DNA from: Chara braunii
Lineage: Eukaryota; Streptophyta; Charophyceae; Charales; Characeae
Direction of reading: 5' to 3'
Length of the DNA stretch: 64,000 nt
Assembly (NCBI GenBank): GCA_003427395.1
Contig: BFEA01000032.1
Span: 1,785,921-1,849,920, forward strand
Positions 47,031 to 57,789 of this stretch are shown in pieces. The notes under the pieces are model-generated. The model had not been told where the DNA came from, searched no databases, and was given only the letters and a program-made list of their open reading frames with translations. Position 1 is the stretch's first letter. Each line of letters starts with the position of its first letter. The translations under genes were made by a program, and so were the position numbers.

Positions 47031-47115
47031 TATCACGATTGACACTTCCTCTCAAATTCACTGCGGAATCAATTATTTTATCACGCGTCTCCCCCCGAAT
47101 ATTTATTTGAGTTCG

Positions 47116-47158
47116 GTACACACACATACACACACCTATGTACACACACACGCACACC
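47116..47158. repeat. (CA)n microsatellite
   Basis: Interrupted ACACACAC tract on the plus strand, at the 3' end of the minus-strand reading frame below. Confidence 0.85.
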
Positions 47159-49026
47159 AATGAATACGCATATCACCCTCTGCATATATATACACATTCA
47201 TCTGATGTCTTTTCGTTTTTTTTCTTGTCGACCGTCTGGTAGGGAGACTTTCTTCATTCACTCCCTTCTGTTTATCGACATTGTCCTTTGCATCCTCATT
47301 GTCATTGTGCCGCTCTACATGTACGTCTTGCCCTTCATCAATTAATGAAATACAATTAATCACAGTCTGTGACGTGGTTGATCCCCCAAGCATCCTCTTC
47401 CCCTCATTCTCCGCGTCAATCAACACTTTCATCATCTCATCGAAATTTTCTTGCACCTCACTCGCACGTTCTGCATGCCCACCTTGTTGCATTCCATCTG
47501 CGACCGCCATGTTCGTGGAAGGAGTGAGACTCTCCATCTGTGAGTCACTCTGGTTTCCCGCCTGAGTTATTAGAGGAGGCCCGTACGATCCAACGTTCGA
47601 TTTGTCTTTGTTGACATTCCGTGTTCCCTTGTCCACCTCCATCATCTTGACAACAGTTTGGCTCATTGCTTCCCCAACACTGGCAGCAAAGTGCGTCGTC
47701 GACTGCCCCCCAAGCTGTGAGCAACCGGACTGTCTTGATGCCTTGGCACGCAGGAGGAAGTTCGATCTTCCAATCGATGGTCTTGTATGACTGGCTTGAC
47801 GACAAGTCATAAAATTTGTGTTTATATTCTAGTCGATTGTCTGAGTGCAGAGAATCGAACAGTACTTTAGCCTTCTCCTCAATAGCCGCCTCGTCCACCC
47901 CGTCGTTTTCGCACTTGACACGATAGACGATTTCGCTCCTCGCCACTTTCAGCCACGGTTCTTCTGCAAGTCTAGGTTGGATTTTCCATCCCGATGATAG
48001 ATGCAGTGTCATCATCCACTCCTCCTTGAAGATGCACGACTCGAACACGTCCGTATGCCACAAAATATGATGCCCACACTTCTTAGATGTCGTTTCTGGT
48101 ACCTTGTCATGAATGAAGTACGGTTGTGCACTGTCCTGCACAATGCGATCGGGGATATCATCACCATGCATGAGCTTCGGGGATGGATCTGGAACAGCCA
48201 AGTCATCTTCGTCAGCGTCTGCCAGCTTGTCGTGGTCCGTGTTTCCTCCAGATGGAGGCCTTCCCTGCAACCCGCGACGATTGCCATGAATCAATATATT
48301 CTCAAGTGCTCGGAGGGGCGTCGGCGAATCCGTTTGCATCTGGTCAATGGAACTCGCACTGTCCGTCACATCACGCGCAGAACTGCTCGCACCTCCCGAG
48401 TTCGTGAGACCTCGTTCTGGATTCTCGTTTTGCACGTTGCATGCAGGCACACTTTGCATTCCCTCCTGCGAACGTTTCGCTCGCTCTTCGATATCGAGGT
48501 CTGAGGTTTCAGTCTCCTCGTCGCTCTCGATCGGACACCATGCATCTATTGTCTTGGCGAGGTTACTGTAGTCATCGTATGTCAGCATTATCCGATTTCT
48601 CGTGAACTTCAGTTGCTCGCATCGCGCCACAAACATCGCAAACGTAACCACTTGCGCTTTGTGGTAACCACCATATGCTTCCTGTGCCATCGCTTTGCGA
48701 ACTATGTAGTCATGCTCAAATGGCGACTTGGGTTGGCCTTGGAACAGATAGTCCCACATCTTATTTCTCTTCTTGCCCAGCTTGTGGTACATATCTTTGT
48801 CCGGACGATGCGCAGTCTTTTGCCTCTCAGTCGTGCAATCGTTTATAGTGTCCTTCCCAAGAATGTCGATGGCCTTCGTCAAGTACGAGATGTCTTTGGA
48901 CGACACGTTGTCGGCGCGAATACCCTTACAAGGGTATCCGCCCTGGGTTTTGTAAGTGACAGAAAATGAACTTTGCTTGAAATTTAAGTACACTGCGCGA
49001 GTCGCAGTTGCGTTTTTGGTTGACAA
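47136..49026 (-). CDS. Unknown minus-strand protein, two overlapping frames
   Basis: A 493-codon frame (49026 to 47545) overlaps a 224-codon frame (47810 to 47136). The latter is the more protein-like in the shared region (Met/Glu/Asp-rich, ending in a basic STRKKTKR). A single frameshift near 47740-47780, real or a sequencing error, would join them. The N-terminal 150 residues look globular (YKTQGGYPCKGI, NKMWDYLFQGQPKSPFEHDYIVRK, RIMLTYDDYSNLAKTIDAWCP). The middle is acidic and Ser-rich. A second globular part has CGHHILWHTDVF, LHLSSGWKI and IVYRVKCENDG. I do not recognise the family. The broken Ulp1 domain 700 bp downstream on the same strand suggests a transposon-type protein ending in Ulp1, which is inference. 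Confidence 0.5.
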
Positions 49027-49461
49027 GGAGTAGAGAGTGTGTGGGCGGGCGGTTTCGCGGCACGCGTGATGATCCCTATTTTTGATGTTATAGAGTCCAC
49101 GTTTCCGCCGACAAGATTTTGACTTCTGATTAAAACTAGGAGGGGTTTTCTTTATGTTGAAGTAACTACGGTGCGTGTACGCTCGTACGGAAGGGCGTCA
49201 CTAGATGGTAATGTTACCTTTGGGCGCTGGTTGGAGCATGCGAAAGGAGGTAGAACGCGAGCGGTGGCCTCCGCGCAGCATTATGGGGGCTACAAGCGTG
49301 ACGTACCGAGCAAGGTCCGGTCCCTGATGGCGTGTGCGCTCGTACGGGACCTCGGGATTGGAGAGGAAGTCAAGCGGCAACCTTAACGCTGCTGCCGCAG
49401 GCCCAGGCTGGCCTCAATTACCATTCACATACCAGGAAGCGCACAACTTGTCCAGGCTTGG

Positions 49462-49535
49462 GCTTAGCCTTATAGGTTATAGTGCTGGACTTTCACCAGG
49501 CGGATCCCGAGATCGAGACTAGCAACGAGCAGCGA
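49462..49535 (+). ncRNA. Weak tRNA-like sequence (possible SINE head)
   Basis: TAGCCTTATAGG resembles a Pol III A box. CTGG-ACTTTCA-CCAG forms an anticodon-like arm. GATCGAGACT weakly resembles a B box. The T arm is not convincing, so this may be a decayed tRNA-derived retroposon or chance. Confidence 0.25.
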
Positions 49536-49816
49536 GCAGCGGAGCAGCGGAGGAGCGCGTCGGAGTGAGCTGAGGGGTTGAGGGTCCCGCGAGACTATCC
49601 CCCTTGGCTTTTTGCGGGGGAGGGGTCAGACCGTGAGCAGGTAAGGCCAAGGGGGAGTGCCAGTGGGCCTCCTCCCCTACTACGACGTCCTAGAGATTTT
49701 TTTATTTACTACAATTTTTTTTTTATATATATTATTTCTATTATTTCTCATTTGTCTTGCTCCAATTGTGAACGTGGTCCGACTGTGGCACCAGATTCGG
49801 ACTTAGAGTCGGCCCG

Positions 49817-49888
49817 AGAGCCTTGTTCAGTGGATACACCACTGAACTGTTGCAACACAGACCTGGGTCCAAATCCAGATGAGGCTGA
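49817..49888 (+). ncRNA. Cloverleaf-like sequence just upstream of the U6-like RNA
   Basis: Three consecutive hairpins are closed by AGCCT/AGGCT (49819-49823 with 49882-49886). The hairpins are TTCAGTGG/CCACTGAA with a 5-base loop, CTGT/ACAG around TGCAAC, and CTGG/CCAG around a T-loop-like GTCCAAAT. GGGTCCAAATCC is a good B box, and TTGTTCAGTGGA partly fits an A box at normal spacing. The first arm is too long for a standard D arm, so it is tRNA-like and not a regular tRNA. It ends about 50 bp before the U6-like sequence. Confidence 0.4.
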
Positions 49889-49936
49889 TTGTCCCGAGGC
49901 AGCAAGCTCGACAGTCTGGGTCTCTGCCGAGAAGCT

Positions 49937-50038
49937 GTCCTTCGGGACATCCGTTAAAATTGGAACGATGCAGAGAGGATTGGCATGGGCCCCGCGTCAC
50001 GCTGATGAGGGGCTATACCCAACCATGTTTGCTTTTTT
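49937..50038 (+). ncRNA. U6 snRNA-like gene or pseudogene
   Basis: The 5' half matches plant U6: the GTCC-TTCG-GGAC cap hairpin, ACATCCGTTAAAATTGGAAC, GATGCAGAGAGGATTGGCAT and GGGCCCC. The ACAGAGA box is GCAGAGA and the AGC triad region reads ATTGGCATGG where ATTAGCATGG is usual. The 3' half (internal stem-loop onward) is diverged. A T6 run at 50033-50038 would terminate Pol III. I see neither the plant U6 upstream element nor a TATA box at the usual distance, so this is probably a pseudogene, unless transcribed from the upstream tRNA-like promoter. Confidence 0.75.
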
Positions 50039-50059
50039 CTTGGTTTGGACCTTGCGGGA

Positions 50060-50575
50060 TTTGATTCTGTGGTCAAGAATTGGTATTTCTAGCTTACCAG
50101 GTTGGCCCACCGGGCCTAATCCTCAGATCATAGTTGGTAGGCTGGTGGCCCCTACTTGACGGGTTGGGCCTTTTTTCAGCCCAGCTGTTTTTGTTTTGTT
50201 TTTCTTTTTTCTTCCGTTTTGTTTTGAAAACAGGAAGGCCGTGGGTATGTCGTTTTTTTTCCCTTTGTAGAGGTTCCCATATAGGTGCATGTAGGGAGGT
50301 CTTGGAAGACTGGCCGTAGATGTTTGCTGTGTGGATGGACAAATAGGTTAGTAAGGTGGCTGCTGTGAGAACTCGAGTAGAACAGGTTGAAGGCGTCACT
50401 CAGTTTACTTTGTCACAGCGAATTCGGTGGAGGGCACATTGATCCCCCGATGGGTTATTTTGTGGATGTATGTGAACGGTGTCTTCCTCACGCACCACTG
50501 ATGGCCATAACTGAGGTTGAGCAGCTCTATTGGTGACCGAACGGGTTACAGCGTCGAAGTGTCAGTGAGCATCTT
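50060..50575. other. Stretch without a recognisable gene
   Basis: It contains a T-rich block (50170-50265). GGCCCACCGGGCC at about 50103 is a short palindrome-like run. Nothing else is recognisable. Confidence 0.4.
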
Positions 50576-51640
50576 ACTGTGGTCGTGTATCTGGTGAAGG
50601 GGTTGTTACTGTGCAGGGCGCAGGTGGGACGCTGTTACTGTGCTAAGCACGGCTGTTGGGCAGGGCGCTGTTCCCCACTGTGGACCGCTGCTGTGCGCAG
50701 CGAATGCTGCTGCTATGGTGGTTATACCGCTGCTGTTTTTTTTAGGCTGCTCAACGCTTTGGTCCAGCTGCGGTGCCATCATCGTGCTTCCCTTCACTGC
50801 GGTAGTACTGTGTGGTCGGTTGCGTGCTACTATAAACACCACTGCGTGTTGAGTCCTACTCTGAACGTCTCTGAGTGCGGCACTAGGAACAATGAATGGT
50901 TGGCCATTCGCATGAGCGAGTTGTGCGGTTCTGCTATTTTGACCAACACAGCGACGGTTGAGCATCACTGCTGTGCACTACCAGGCCCCTGGTGCTCCGT
51001 ACTTCTACAAGAACTGCTTTGTGAAGAAGCCGGTGCTGCAGCTCCAAACTGCGGTGTCGTGCTGTTACACTTCGGATAGAGACAACTGCTTCCCTCCGTC
51101 TGCTGGCACTGCTGCGCTGCGGAGCGGGGCTGAACTCGCTAAGGTTGACTGCGCGAATCGCTGCTTTGGTGGTAGCTTGTTATAGCCTTGAAGGCTGATC
51201 ACGCGCGGATGATGGGCCAGCAGCTGCCTGATTGAGTTCGACTGCGGACATTGCACTGTGAATAAAGCACGGGGGCGGACTCTATTTGGGCGATGCAGTA
51301 CGAAGCTGCGTAAATGTGTCCTGACGGGTGGTTGAAATGTGGCAGTTTGGGAGTGTGAACGGAGGTTGTGGATGGGTTACTGCTGCTGCGTTCCAGCAGA
51401 GTGCTGCCACGGTGGGTGGGTTGCTGCTGCAAGATCGGACTGCCACCACACATAGGTCGGGCGTTGCTGCTGTGTTGGGCAGTGATTTAGGCACTACTGC
51501 TGAAGCAAGGCGCTGTTCCCCACCTCGGACCACTGTTGTGCGTGTCGTATACGGTGGCAGTATCGCTACTACTTTCGGGAGGCTGCAACTACGGATTGTG
51601 TGTCGTTGAGCCCATATTGGGCTGCCGTAGAACTGCGGCA
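50576..51640. repeat. TGC/CTG-rich region with a diverged internal duplication
   Basis: GGGCGCTGTTCCCCACTGTG at 50656 and AGGCGCTGTTCCCCACCTCG at about 51507 are followed by GACC[GA]CTG[CT]TGTGCG, indicating an old duplication about 850 bp apart. 'GCTGCTGC' runs are frequent. ORFs on both strands look compositional. Confidence 0.45.
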
Positions 51641-52235
51641 GCAGTGTACCACGGTTGTTCCTTTTTACAGCGGGGCTGCTGGTGGGGGTTGGAGGACAAA
51701 CAGGGAGATGTTGTTCTGAATCCTGGCCGGGATCGGACTATTTCATGCGTGTTTCTGACCATCATTGCGGGGCCCTCAGAAGATTCAAGATTCCAAGGCC
51801 CTCTCCTGTGAGTCTGAGTGCACCCCTCCAGTATCTGAGAGTCTTAATGTTTCTTTCGCCGTCTTTCTTACTCTTAATCTATTCTAAGGTTACGAGAGGA
51901 AGGTGGTAGGCGAGATTCCAACCCGTAGGTCCGCGTCAAGACCTTGTGGGAGGTTCACCCACCGATTGCGGGAGCTCTGCCGGAGCCCAGGCGGGGTTCT
52001 GGAGGCAGGGAATACTCAGGTATAATTTCGTCTGACGCGTGTGATACCTTCCTTTATCTGCTATCCCCTGGGTATCTGAATACAACTATGTAAGAACATG
52101 ACTTTCTGTATTGCTATGTATGTCAGAACATGTTTGGTGGAAAGGTAAACGAACAAGTGTATGTGCGAGATCAGATAATACCTTGAGAGAATTTAGGCAA
52201 AATGAACTGGGGAAAGGTGGGATGAAGGTGTGTGC
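51641..52235. other. Stretch without a recognisable gene
   Basis: Average composition, no domain, no repeat I can define. It leads directly into the hairpin array. Confidence 0.4.
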
Positions 52236-53470
52236 ATGTGTGTGACTGGGTCAACGCAAGGCTGAGCTCCTCTAAGTTGATGTGGGCTCAGTGCTGTATT
52301 TTATTTATATTTGTTGGACTGACTGTATGATCTTGAGGGCTGGGCCTATCCTAAGTTGGACGGACCAGTCGCTGTTTTTCTGGGGTTTCTGAACAGGAGG
52401 ATGGACACCCTAAGTTGGGAAGGCTCAGAATCCTGTTGTTTCTTTTTGGGTTTGCTGAAAACAGGGTTGGGAATACACTAAGTTGCGTAGACGTAGTTCT
52501 GTGTATGTTTTCTCCTGAGGGGGACAAAAGTATGAGACTGAGCGTACCCTTAAGTTAGGGCGGCTCAGTCATAAGCCATGAACATAAAGGCCAACCAAAG
52601 GTATAAAATTTTGATATGTATTATACAAATTTATATCATCTGGCAAACCGGGCACCGTAAGTTGGGAGAGCCAGTCAGTAAGTCAGGTAGGACAAGAAGA
52701 AGAGAAAAACTATGAAGAATATAATGAAGGTAACCAGGGCAGGCTGAGCGTACCCTTAAGTTAGGGCGGTTCAGTCTTATGCTCGTGATAATATGGAGCA
52801 GAGAATTAGTATAAACTTGTTTTATTTTCCCTTCTAAACACAAGGCAGGATTGGATGTCTCCCTAAGTTGGGTAGGTCTGATTATCTGCCTAATAAGAGA
52901 GAAACACATAAAGTTTGTGCAAGTATACCAATGGTTGTTCCTTTATATTGTCGTTACGAAGACTAATCGTACTCGTAAGTTAGGGCGGCTTAGTCATACG
53001 TCGTTTGTACCTTGTTCAGGCAGATCATGCCTTATGTACCTAAACTGTTTAAGCTAGCTAGGCGTACCCTTGAGTTAGGGCGGCCTAGTGATATGCTATT
53101 GTCGTTGATGTTATGTAGGTTGGACGTACCCTTAAGTTAGGGCGGTCTGACCATTCGTCGTTCGTACTAGTTTTAGGCAGGTCAGGCACACCCCTAAGTT
53201 GGGGCAGCCTAATCCTATGCCCTACGTAAACTTCGTTTAAGGCTGACTAGACATACCCTTAAGTTAGGGCAGTCTAGTTTATGCTTCATGTCGTCAGTTC
53301 AAGCAGAAGTCAGGTGTACCCTTAAGTTAGGGCGGTCTGGTCATATGTTTTATGACTAGAATTCATGTGGTGTTGGACATACCCTTAAGTTATGGCAGTC
53401 CAGTTGTATGTACCTTACTTGTTTACTTAGGAAGGTTGGTCATACCCTTAAGTTAGGGTCTTGTCTGATC
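52236..53470. repeat. Array of 16 related hairpins with covarying arms
   Basis: The core CCCTTAAGTTAGGG (or a variant) is centred on AAGTT at 52274, 52353, 52412, 52480, 52552, 52659, 52758, 52865, 52977, 53072 (GAGTT), 53134, 53196, 53261, 53324, 53387 and 53450. In most units the core is enclosed by arms whose sequence differs between units but which still pair. Examples: GACTGAGC/GCTCAGTC (52536-52570), GGTTGGAC/GTCTGACC (53118-53152) and GACTAGAC/GTCTAGTT (53245-53279). One core reads CCCCTAAGTTGGGG, a compensatory change. Spacing is 59-112 bp at first and 62-65 bp at the end. The first four units are less regular. No protein is encoded. This pattern suggests a structured RNA or a hairpin-propagating element. 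Confidence 0.85.
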
Positions 53471-53864
53471 CTATGCCATAAGTATGGGGGTCTACCAAGG
53501 AAAAACAACTGAGTGATTCAACGAACTACTTGGGAAATTGATGTGGGATTGTGAGAGATGTTTGCTTATGCATACTTGTGGGCTCTCACTCGGGGCGTCT
53601 TTTCGATAGGTTAGCTGCCTAGATGCTCGCCAAGTGTTGGAGCCATAGGTAGATGAGATGGATGATGGGAGGGAGAACTTGGGATGAAGATAGGATTGAA
53701 CCTGCTAGAAGTTAGGATCAATGCTAGCCCACAATCTCATTTAGAGATTATGCAGGTCGTCGTTGATGTTGAATTATCAAGCAGGTGTCAGAAGTTAGTC
53801 CCAAGTATAATTGCTTTGTCTTTCCTTCTTTTCAGCTTTGTATAAATCTTGACAACCTCTTGTT

Positions 53865-54000
53865 CCTACGGGAAGCGCTGATGAAATTTCTACAAATCTG
53901 AAAGAGTTAGTCATTTTGCAGCTTGAAGAAATTCTGAAAAGACACTTTTCCTATGGAAAGCGCTGCCGAAATTTCGTAGAATTTGAGGAGTTATAATATT
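53865..54000. repeat. 85-bp tandem duplication
   Basis: CCTACGGGAAGCGCTGATGA followed by AATTTCTACAAATCTGAAAGAG (53865) recurs as CCTATGGAAAGCGCTGCCGA with AATTTCGTAGAATTTGAGGAG (53950). Confidence 0.75.
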
Positions 54001-54128
54001 TTTCAGCTAGGGGTTACTTAGTAGATTTGTCCTGGTTAGGGGAGATATTCAGTGACTTGGTACTAGTAGAGGAGCTAGGTTACGACTAGGGGAATATTAT
54101 CCCCTTGACATAAACATAAGTAGTACTT

Positions 54129-54467
54129 TTATTTGGCACGTACTGTGATGCAGGTTTCCGTATTTGCGATTGAAGGCTTGATTTGTTCATCCTGATCCTT
54201 CAAAAGGATCATTCTCACTGATAACAGGTCGGTAGCCGATTCGTCGGTGTATGACTCAACTTCCCTATCTCTCCTGCCTCTCAACGTAAGACATTGACCA
54301 TTGCCAGGTTTTGTGTGTTTCTTTAGGGTTTCACCGAGTTTTTTTATAAATGGACATTTCTTAAAGACTGAGTATATTTGTTGAGGATTCGTGAGGAAAT
54401 GGTTGGGCTTGTGTGCATAAGGCAGGGTGTGAGCCGCTGAAGGTCGGAAAGTTGACCCCGTTAGCAT
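54129..54467 (-). CDS. Hypothetical 112-residue minus-strand ORF
   Basis: The sequence is of mixed composition (Lys-rich centre, KKCPFIKKLGETLKKH, then RRDREVESYTDESATDLL) and does not look like a repeat artefact. There is no recognised domain and no supporting promoter or splice evidence. It may be chance. Confidence 0.2.
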   Translation of the reverse strand: MLTGSTFRPSAAHTLPYAHKPNHFLTNPQQIYSVFKKCPFIKKLGETLKKHTKPGNGQCLTLRGRRDREVESYTDESATDLLSVRMILLKDQDEQIKPSIANTETCITVRAK

Positions 54468-54479
54468 GTGTGATGTTGT

Positions 54480-55560
54480 TTGAATATTGTGTATATGATT
54501 GCATATATGTATGGAAGAGTATGATTTGAGTCAAGACGAGTGATTATGTATTGGATTCAGATGGGCAATCCACACCACTATCGTGAGAGTGAACTACCCC
54601 ACAACCCTGTTGTTTGAGTAAGATCGTTATTTTCTCGTTCTGGTAGTGGGATAATCTAAGTAGGCGTACGTAACCCTCACAGGGCTACGCGACCGCACAC
54701 CCACGTCCTTTCTTATTTAATGTTGATCAGATGGTAGGACGATTGTCTCAAGTCTGGAATTTAAGGTCTTTGTCCGGGATGGTCTAGGGCCTAGGCATAA
54801 CCCCGACGATGTTTTTTTGATGATGTTAGGAGTACTTGTTTTTCATCTTTGTTGAGATTTATTTTTGGTGCAACGATGAAGTTCCAGGCAGAAGGGTTAG
54901 CGTGTCGTTGGTGCTGCGCCAGACAACTCACCACCGCTCCGAATTCCTTCCTGCCTTAGGGACCATCCTACCCCGCACCCTTTGGGACACCTCAGGGTGC
55001 AGAAGACGATAAGGCCATCAGGCCGGTTTTGCGCTCGCTAAAGGGTTGTCCCCCTTAGCGCGCACTTCAGCCGACGCCCGAACGCCGAAAGTAACGCCTT
55101 GCCTCAGACTAGGCCATTCGGGTATGGACACCACAGATTGCGCCTTCATCTCGACTACTTGCGTAGAACTGCATGGTAGATCGGTATGCGTAAGCCTGAC
55201 GCCCGCCTAACTTTATACTAAAACTCGGGCGCCGCACGTATCGGTTCCAGCGCTTGGAAAGTTATGTGTTGAATGGAGTCTCTTTCTATCAGCGACTGTC
55301 TTCCTTTTTGAGTTGTTTGTTGGACGTTGTAGTCTGTGGCAGCCGTCAAAGTCAAACCCCTTGATATTGGCTACCACGACAGCCCTAAAGTTGTCTACTG
55401 AACCCCTCTGCACAGGGTGTAGAAGAGGGTGTGGTCGTCAACCGCCCATGGCGGTTGTCTGGCGTCGAGAGATTACCCCTCAAAGCGCCTGTCAGCCGAC
55501 ACTTGAGTGTCGGACACAATTCTCGAGATTACCAAGGGTCGCGCGGTTGCGAGTACCACG
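54480..55560. other. Stretch without a recognisable gene; one strong hairpin
   Basis: GCTCGCTAAAGGG and CCCCCTTAGCGCGC (about 55033-55063) form a stem around TTGT. Otherwise no gene or repeat is recognised. Confidence 0.4.
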
Positions 55561-55645
55561 TTGTCGGAGCTGATACCCTTACAAGGGTATCCGCTCATGA
55601 TTTTGTAGTCGACACGACGTCGGTACCAACAGACAGGTTGAAGAC
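55557..55645 (-). pseudogene. Fragment related to the N-terminus of the 47-49 kb protein
   Basis: On the minus strand the frame reads YKIMSGYPCKGISSDNV, matching YKTQGGYPCKGIRADNV near the start of the 49026 frame. The DNA shares ACGTTGTCGG, ATACCCTTACAAGGGTAT and CCGC with 48905-48955. The similarity covers only about 50 bp, so it is a small remnant or a shared short element. Confidence 0.5.
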
Positions 55646-56365
55646 GGCTAAAAACGAGAAATGAGGCAAATCCCTCAACTGTTATGATCGAGAAAGTTTT
55701 GCCAGCGCAAGCGCCAAAACACGGCGCGCACAGACTAGAGTCGATGGTCAATTTTTTTCGAATGCTCGTCTGCCTTGTCGTGGCAGACGCGGGGACAGAA
55801 AAGATTAGGGGATTAAAATTTGAGTGACCGCGCGTGCCACTTTGACCAATGCATAGACTGAAAAAGGGTTAGTAAGTTAAACCTCCGGCCGCAGAGGACG
55901 AAAGGTTAGTCTAGCGGGAAGGGTCACGGAAAAGACGACAACGATTTTTTCCCAAGTTTTTTTGACGGCTAGGAACGTATATTGACAATGAATGAGTCAA
56001 GTCAACAAGGCAACAAGACTACTTCAAGTTGCCGCAGATTGAGACGTAGGGTAAAATTACTGAAGGCCCCAGCCATGCGGCTCAGGCAACTGGTGAAATA
56101 GCCAGACTGCCGTAGTGGGCTACGACAGTAGCATAAATCTGAGTCTACCCCTAGGAGAGGCTGTAGGCATTGCATCAGCCAACAAAGGGGGGAGGCCGCA
56201 CTACACTTATACTGGGAAAGCTCCTAGTATAACCGAACGAGGAGCTAGCCCAGTAGATACGAGTACAGACTAACATGCCAAGGATAAATGGATCGAATCC
56301 GCCCGGCCTCAGGCTAGCTCCCCTTTTACTGAAAATCGGCACTGAGGCCGCCATATATTTTTCTT

Positions 56366-56412
56366 TTCACCCGCCCTCAGACAGGCGGGACTTGAACCCG
56401 CAACCTGTGGAT
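56366..56412 (-). tRNA. tRNA-derived fragment (T arm), probably a SINE or pseudo-tRNA
   Basis: On the minus strand GCGGG-TTCAAGT-CCCGC is a perfect 5-bp T stem with a canonical 7-base T loop, giving the B box GGTTCAAGTCC. No convincing anticodon or D arm is found upstream, so it is not a complete tRNA. Confidence 0.4.
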
Positions 56413-57099
56413 TGAGACTTGAGGTAGTTAGGAAAAGATTTAGGCTCCTCGTCGCTGGTCAAGGCCCGACAGTTGAAACAGTAGCGTTAGGATATTCTTT
56501 TTTTTTTTTTTGAGTAATCTTTTTCTCTCTGAACACTACCTACCTACTAAGGTAGATTCATTAAGGGATCATTCCGACACTCACCGAGAATGGCGGGGCT
56601 CCCGGACTCCCCATTCAGTCAAAAGCATAGGGAGAGCACAAGTGGTTATCGGGTACCTGAAATTTCATAGATGAAAATTATGAAGTGGGAAGAATTAAGT
56701 TGTTTTGTTTGTCATGAAAATCATGCTTGGATCATGAATTCAGAAGGAGGTCACTGACGTTCATGGTGAAAAGATCTAGTAAAATATTTTATTTATATCT
56801 TAAAAAACATGTCTTGAAACTTCTCTATTTTTTACCCGCTGAAAAGTTTCATGCTTTTCGCCTACCTGAAAGTTTCACACTCACCCTCTGCTTGAAAACC
56901 TAATGTGTTTTTCATGATTTCGTGCCCTCTTGAAATTTTCATGATTTCCTTTCCCCCTCATCTCCCCAATCATGCAAATTATAAACAAACTTGAAGTGGT
57001 AAAGATCATGAATGGTATGAAAGCACTTTTCCCTGATGCTTAAAGAACATTATGAAAATCATGAACGAGCTGGAAGTGATAAAGATCATGAATGATTTT

Positions 57100-57760
57100 C
57101 ACCCGTCTGAAAATGATGAATGAAACTGAAGGTGAAGATCATGAATAGTATTAAAGCACCGCCCCCTCGCTCCCTCGTGCATAAAGAGTATCATGAAAAT
57201 CATGAATGAACCTGAAGTGGTGAAGATCGTGAATGGTTTAAAAGCACCCTCCCGGCCACTGGGAGGGTGCTTTCAGACCATTCCTTCATCTTCACCACTT
57301 CTAGATCGTTCATGATTTTCATTATGCATAAAGAGCATCATGAAAATCATGAATGAACCTGAAGTTGTGAAGATCATGAATGGTATGAAAGAACCCCCCC
57401 CGGCCACCGGGAAGGTGGGTTCAGACCATTCATGGTCTTAACCACTTCAAGATCGTTCAAAGCACCACCCCCCTCCCACAGGGGGTGTGCTTTCAGACCA
57501 TTCATGGTCTTCGCCACTTCAAGATCATTCATGATTTTCATGATGCATAGAGAGCATCATGAATTATGCATCATGAAAATCATGAACAGACCTGAACTAG
57601 TAAAGATCGTGAATAGTTTGAAAGCACCCCCCCCCCCCGACCACGGGGGGATGCTTTAAGACCATTCATTGTATTCACCACTTCAACATCGTTCATGATT
57701 TTCATGATGCCTTTTAGGCATCATGAAAATCATGAATGAACTTGAAGTAATAAAGATCAT
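57100..57760. repeat. Foldback hairpins inside transposon copy 2
   Basis: At 57241-57273 AAAGCACCCTCCC pairs perfectly with GGGAGGGTGCTTT around GGCCACT. The flanking sequence extends the stem: CATGAATGAACCTGAAGTGG and GTGAAGATC on the left, and their complement on the right as CATCTTCACCACTT and GTTCATGATTTTCAT. Three more hairpins of this design follow (about 57390, 57465 and 57625) with different C-rich/G-rich inner arms that still pair. Confidence 0.85.
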
Positions 57761-57789
57761 GAACGGTATGAAAGCACCTAACGGTATGA

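Noticed and set aside
50000-50025. CTGATGAG with a GGG/CCC stem inside the U6-like RNA
   Set aside because: The GAAA half of a hammerhead core is missing; it is better explained as diverged U6 sequence.
50579-51079. 166-codon plus-strand ORF
   Set aside because: CTG/TGC-rich with competing ORFs in other frames and on the other strand; no domain.
52236-53470. CRISPR or integron attC interpretation of the hairpin array
   Set aside because: Spacers are not of constant size, arms vary with pairing, there are no cas or integrase genes, and the context is eukaryotic.
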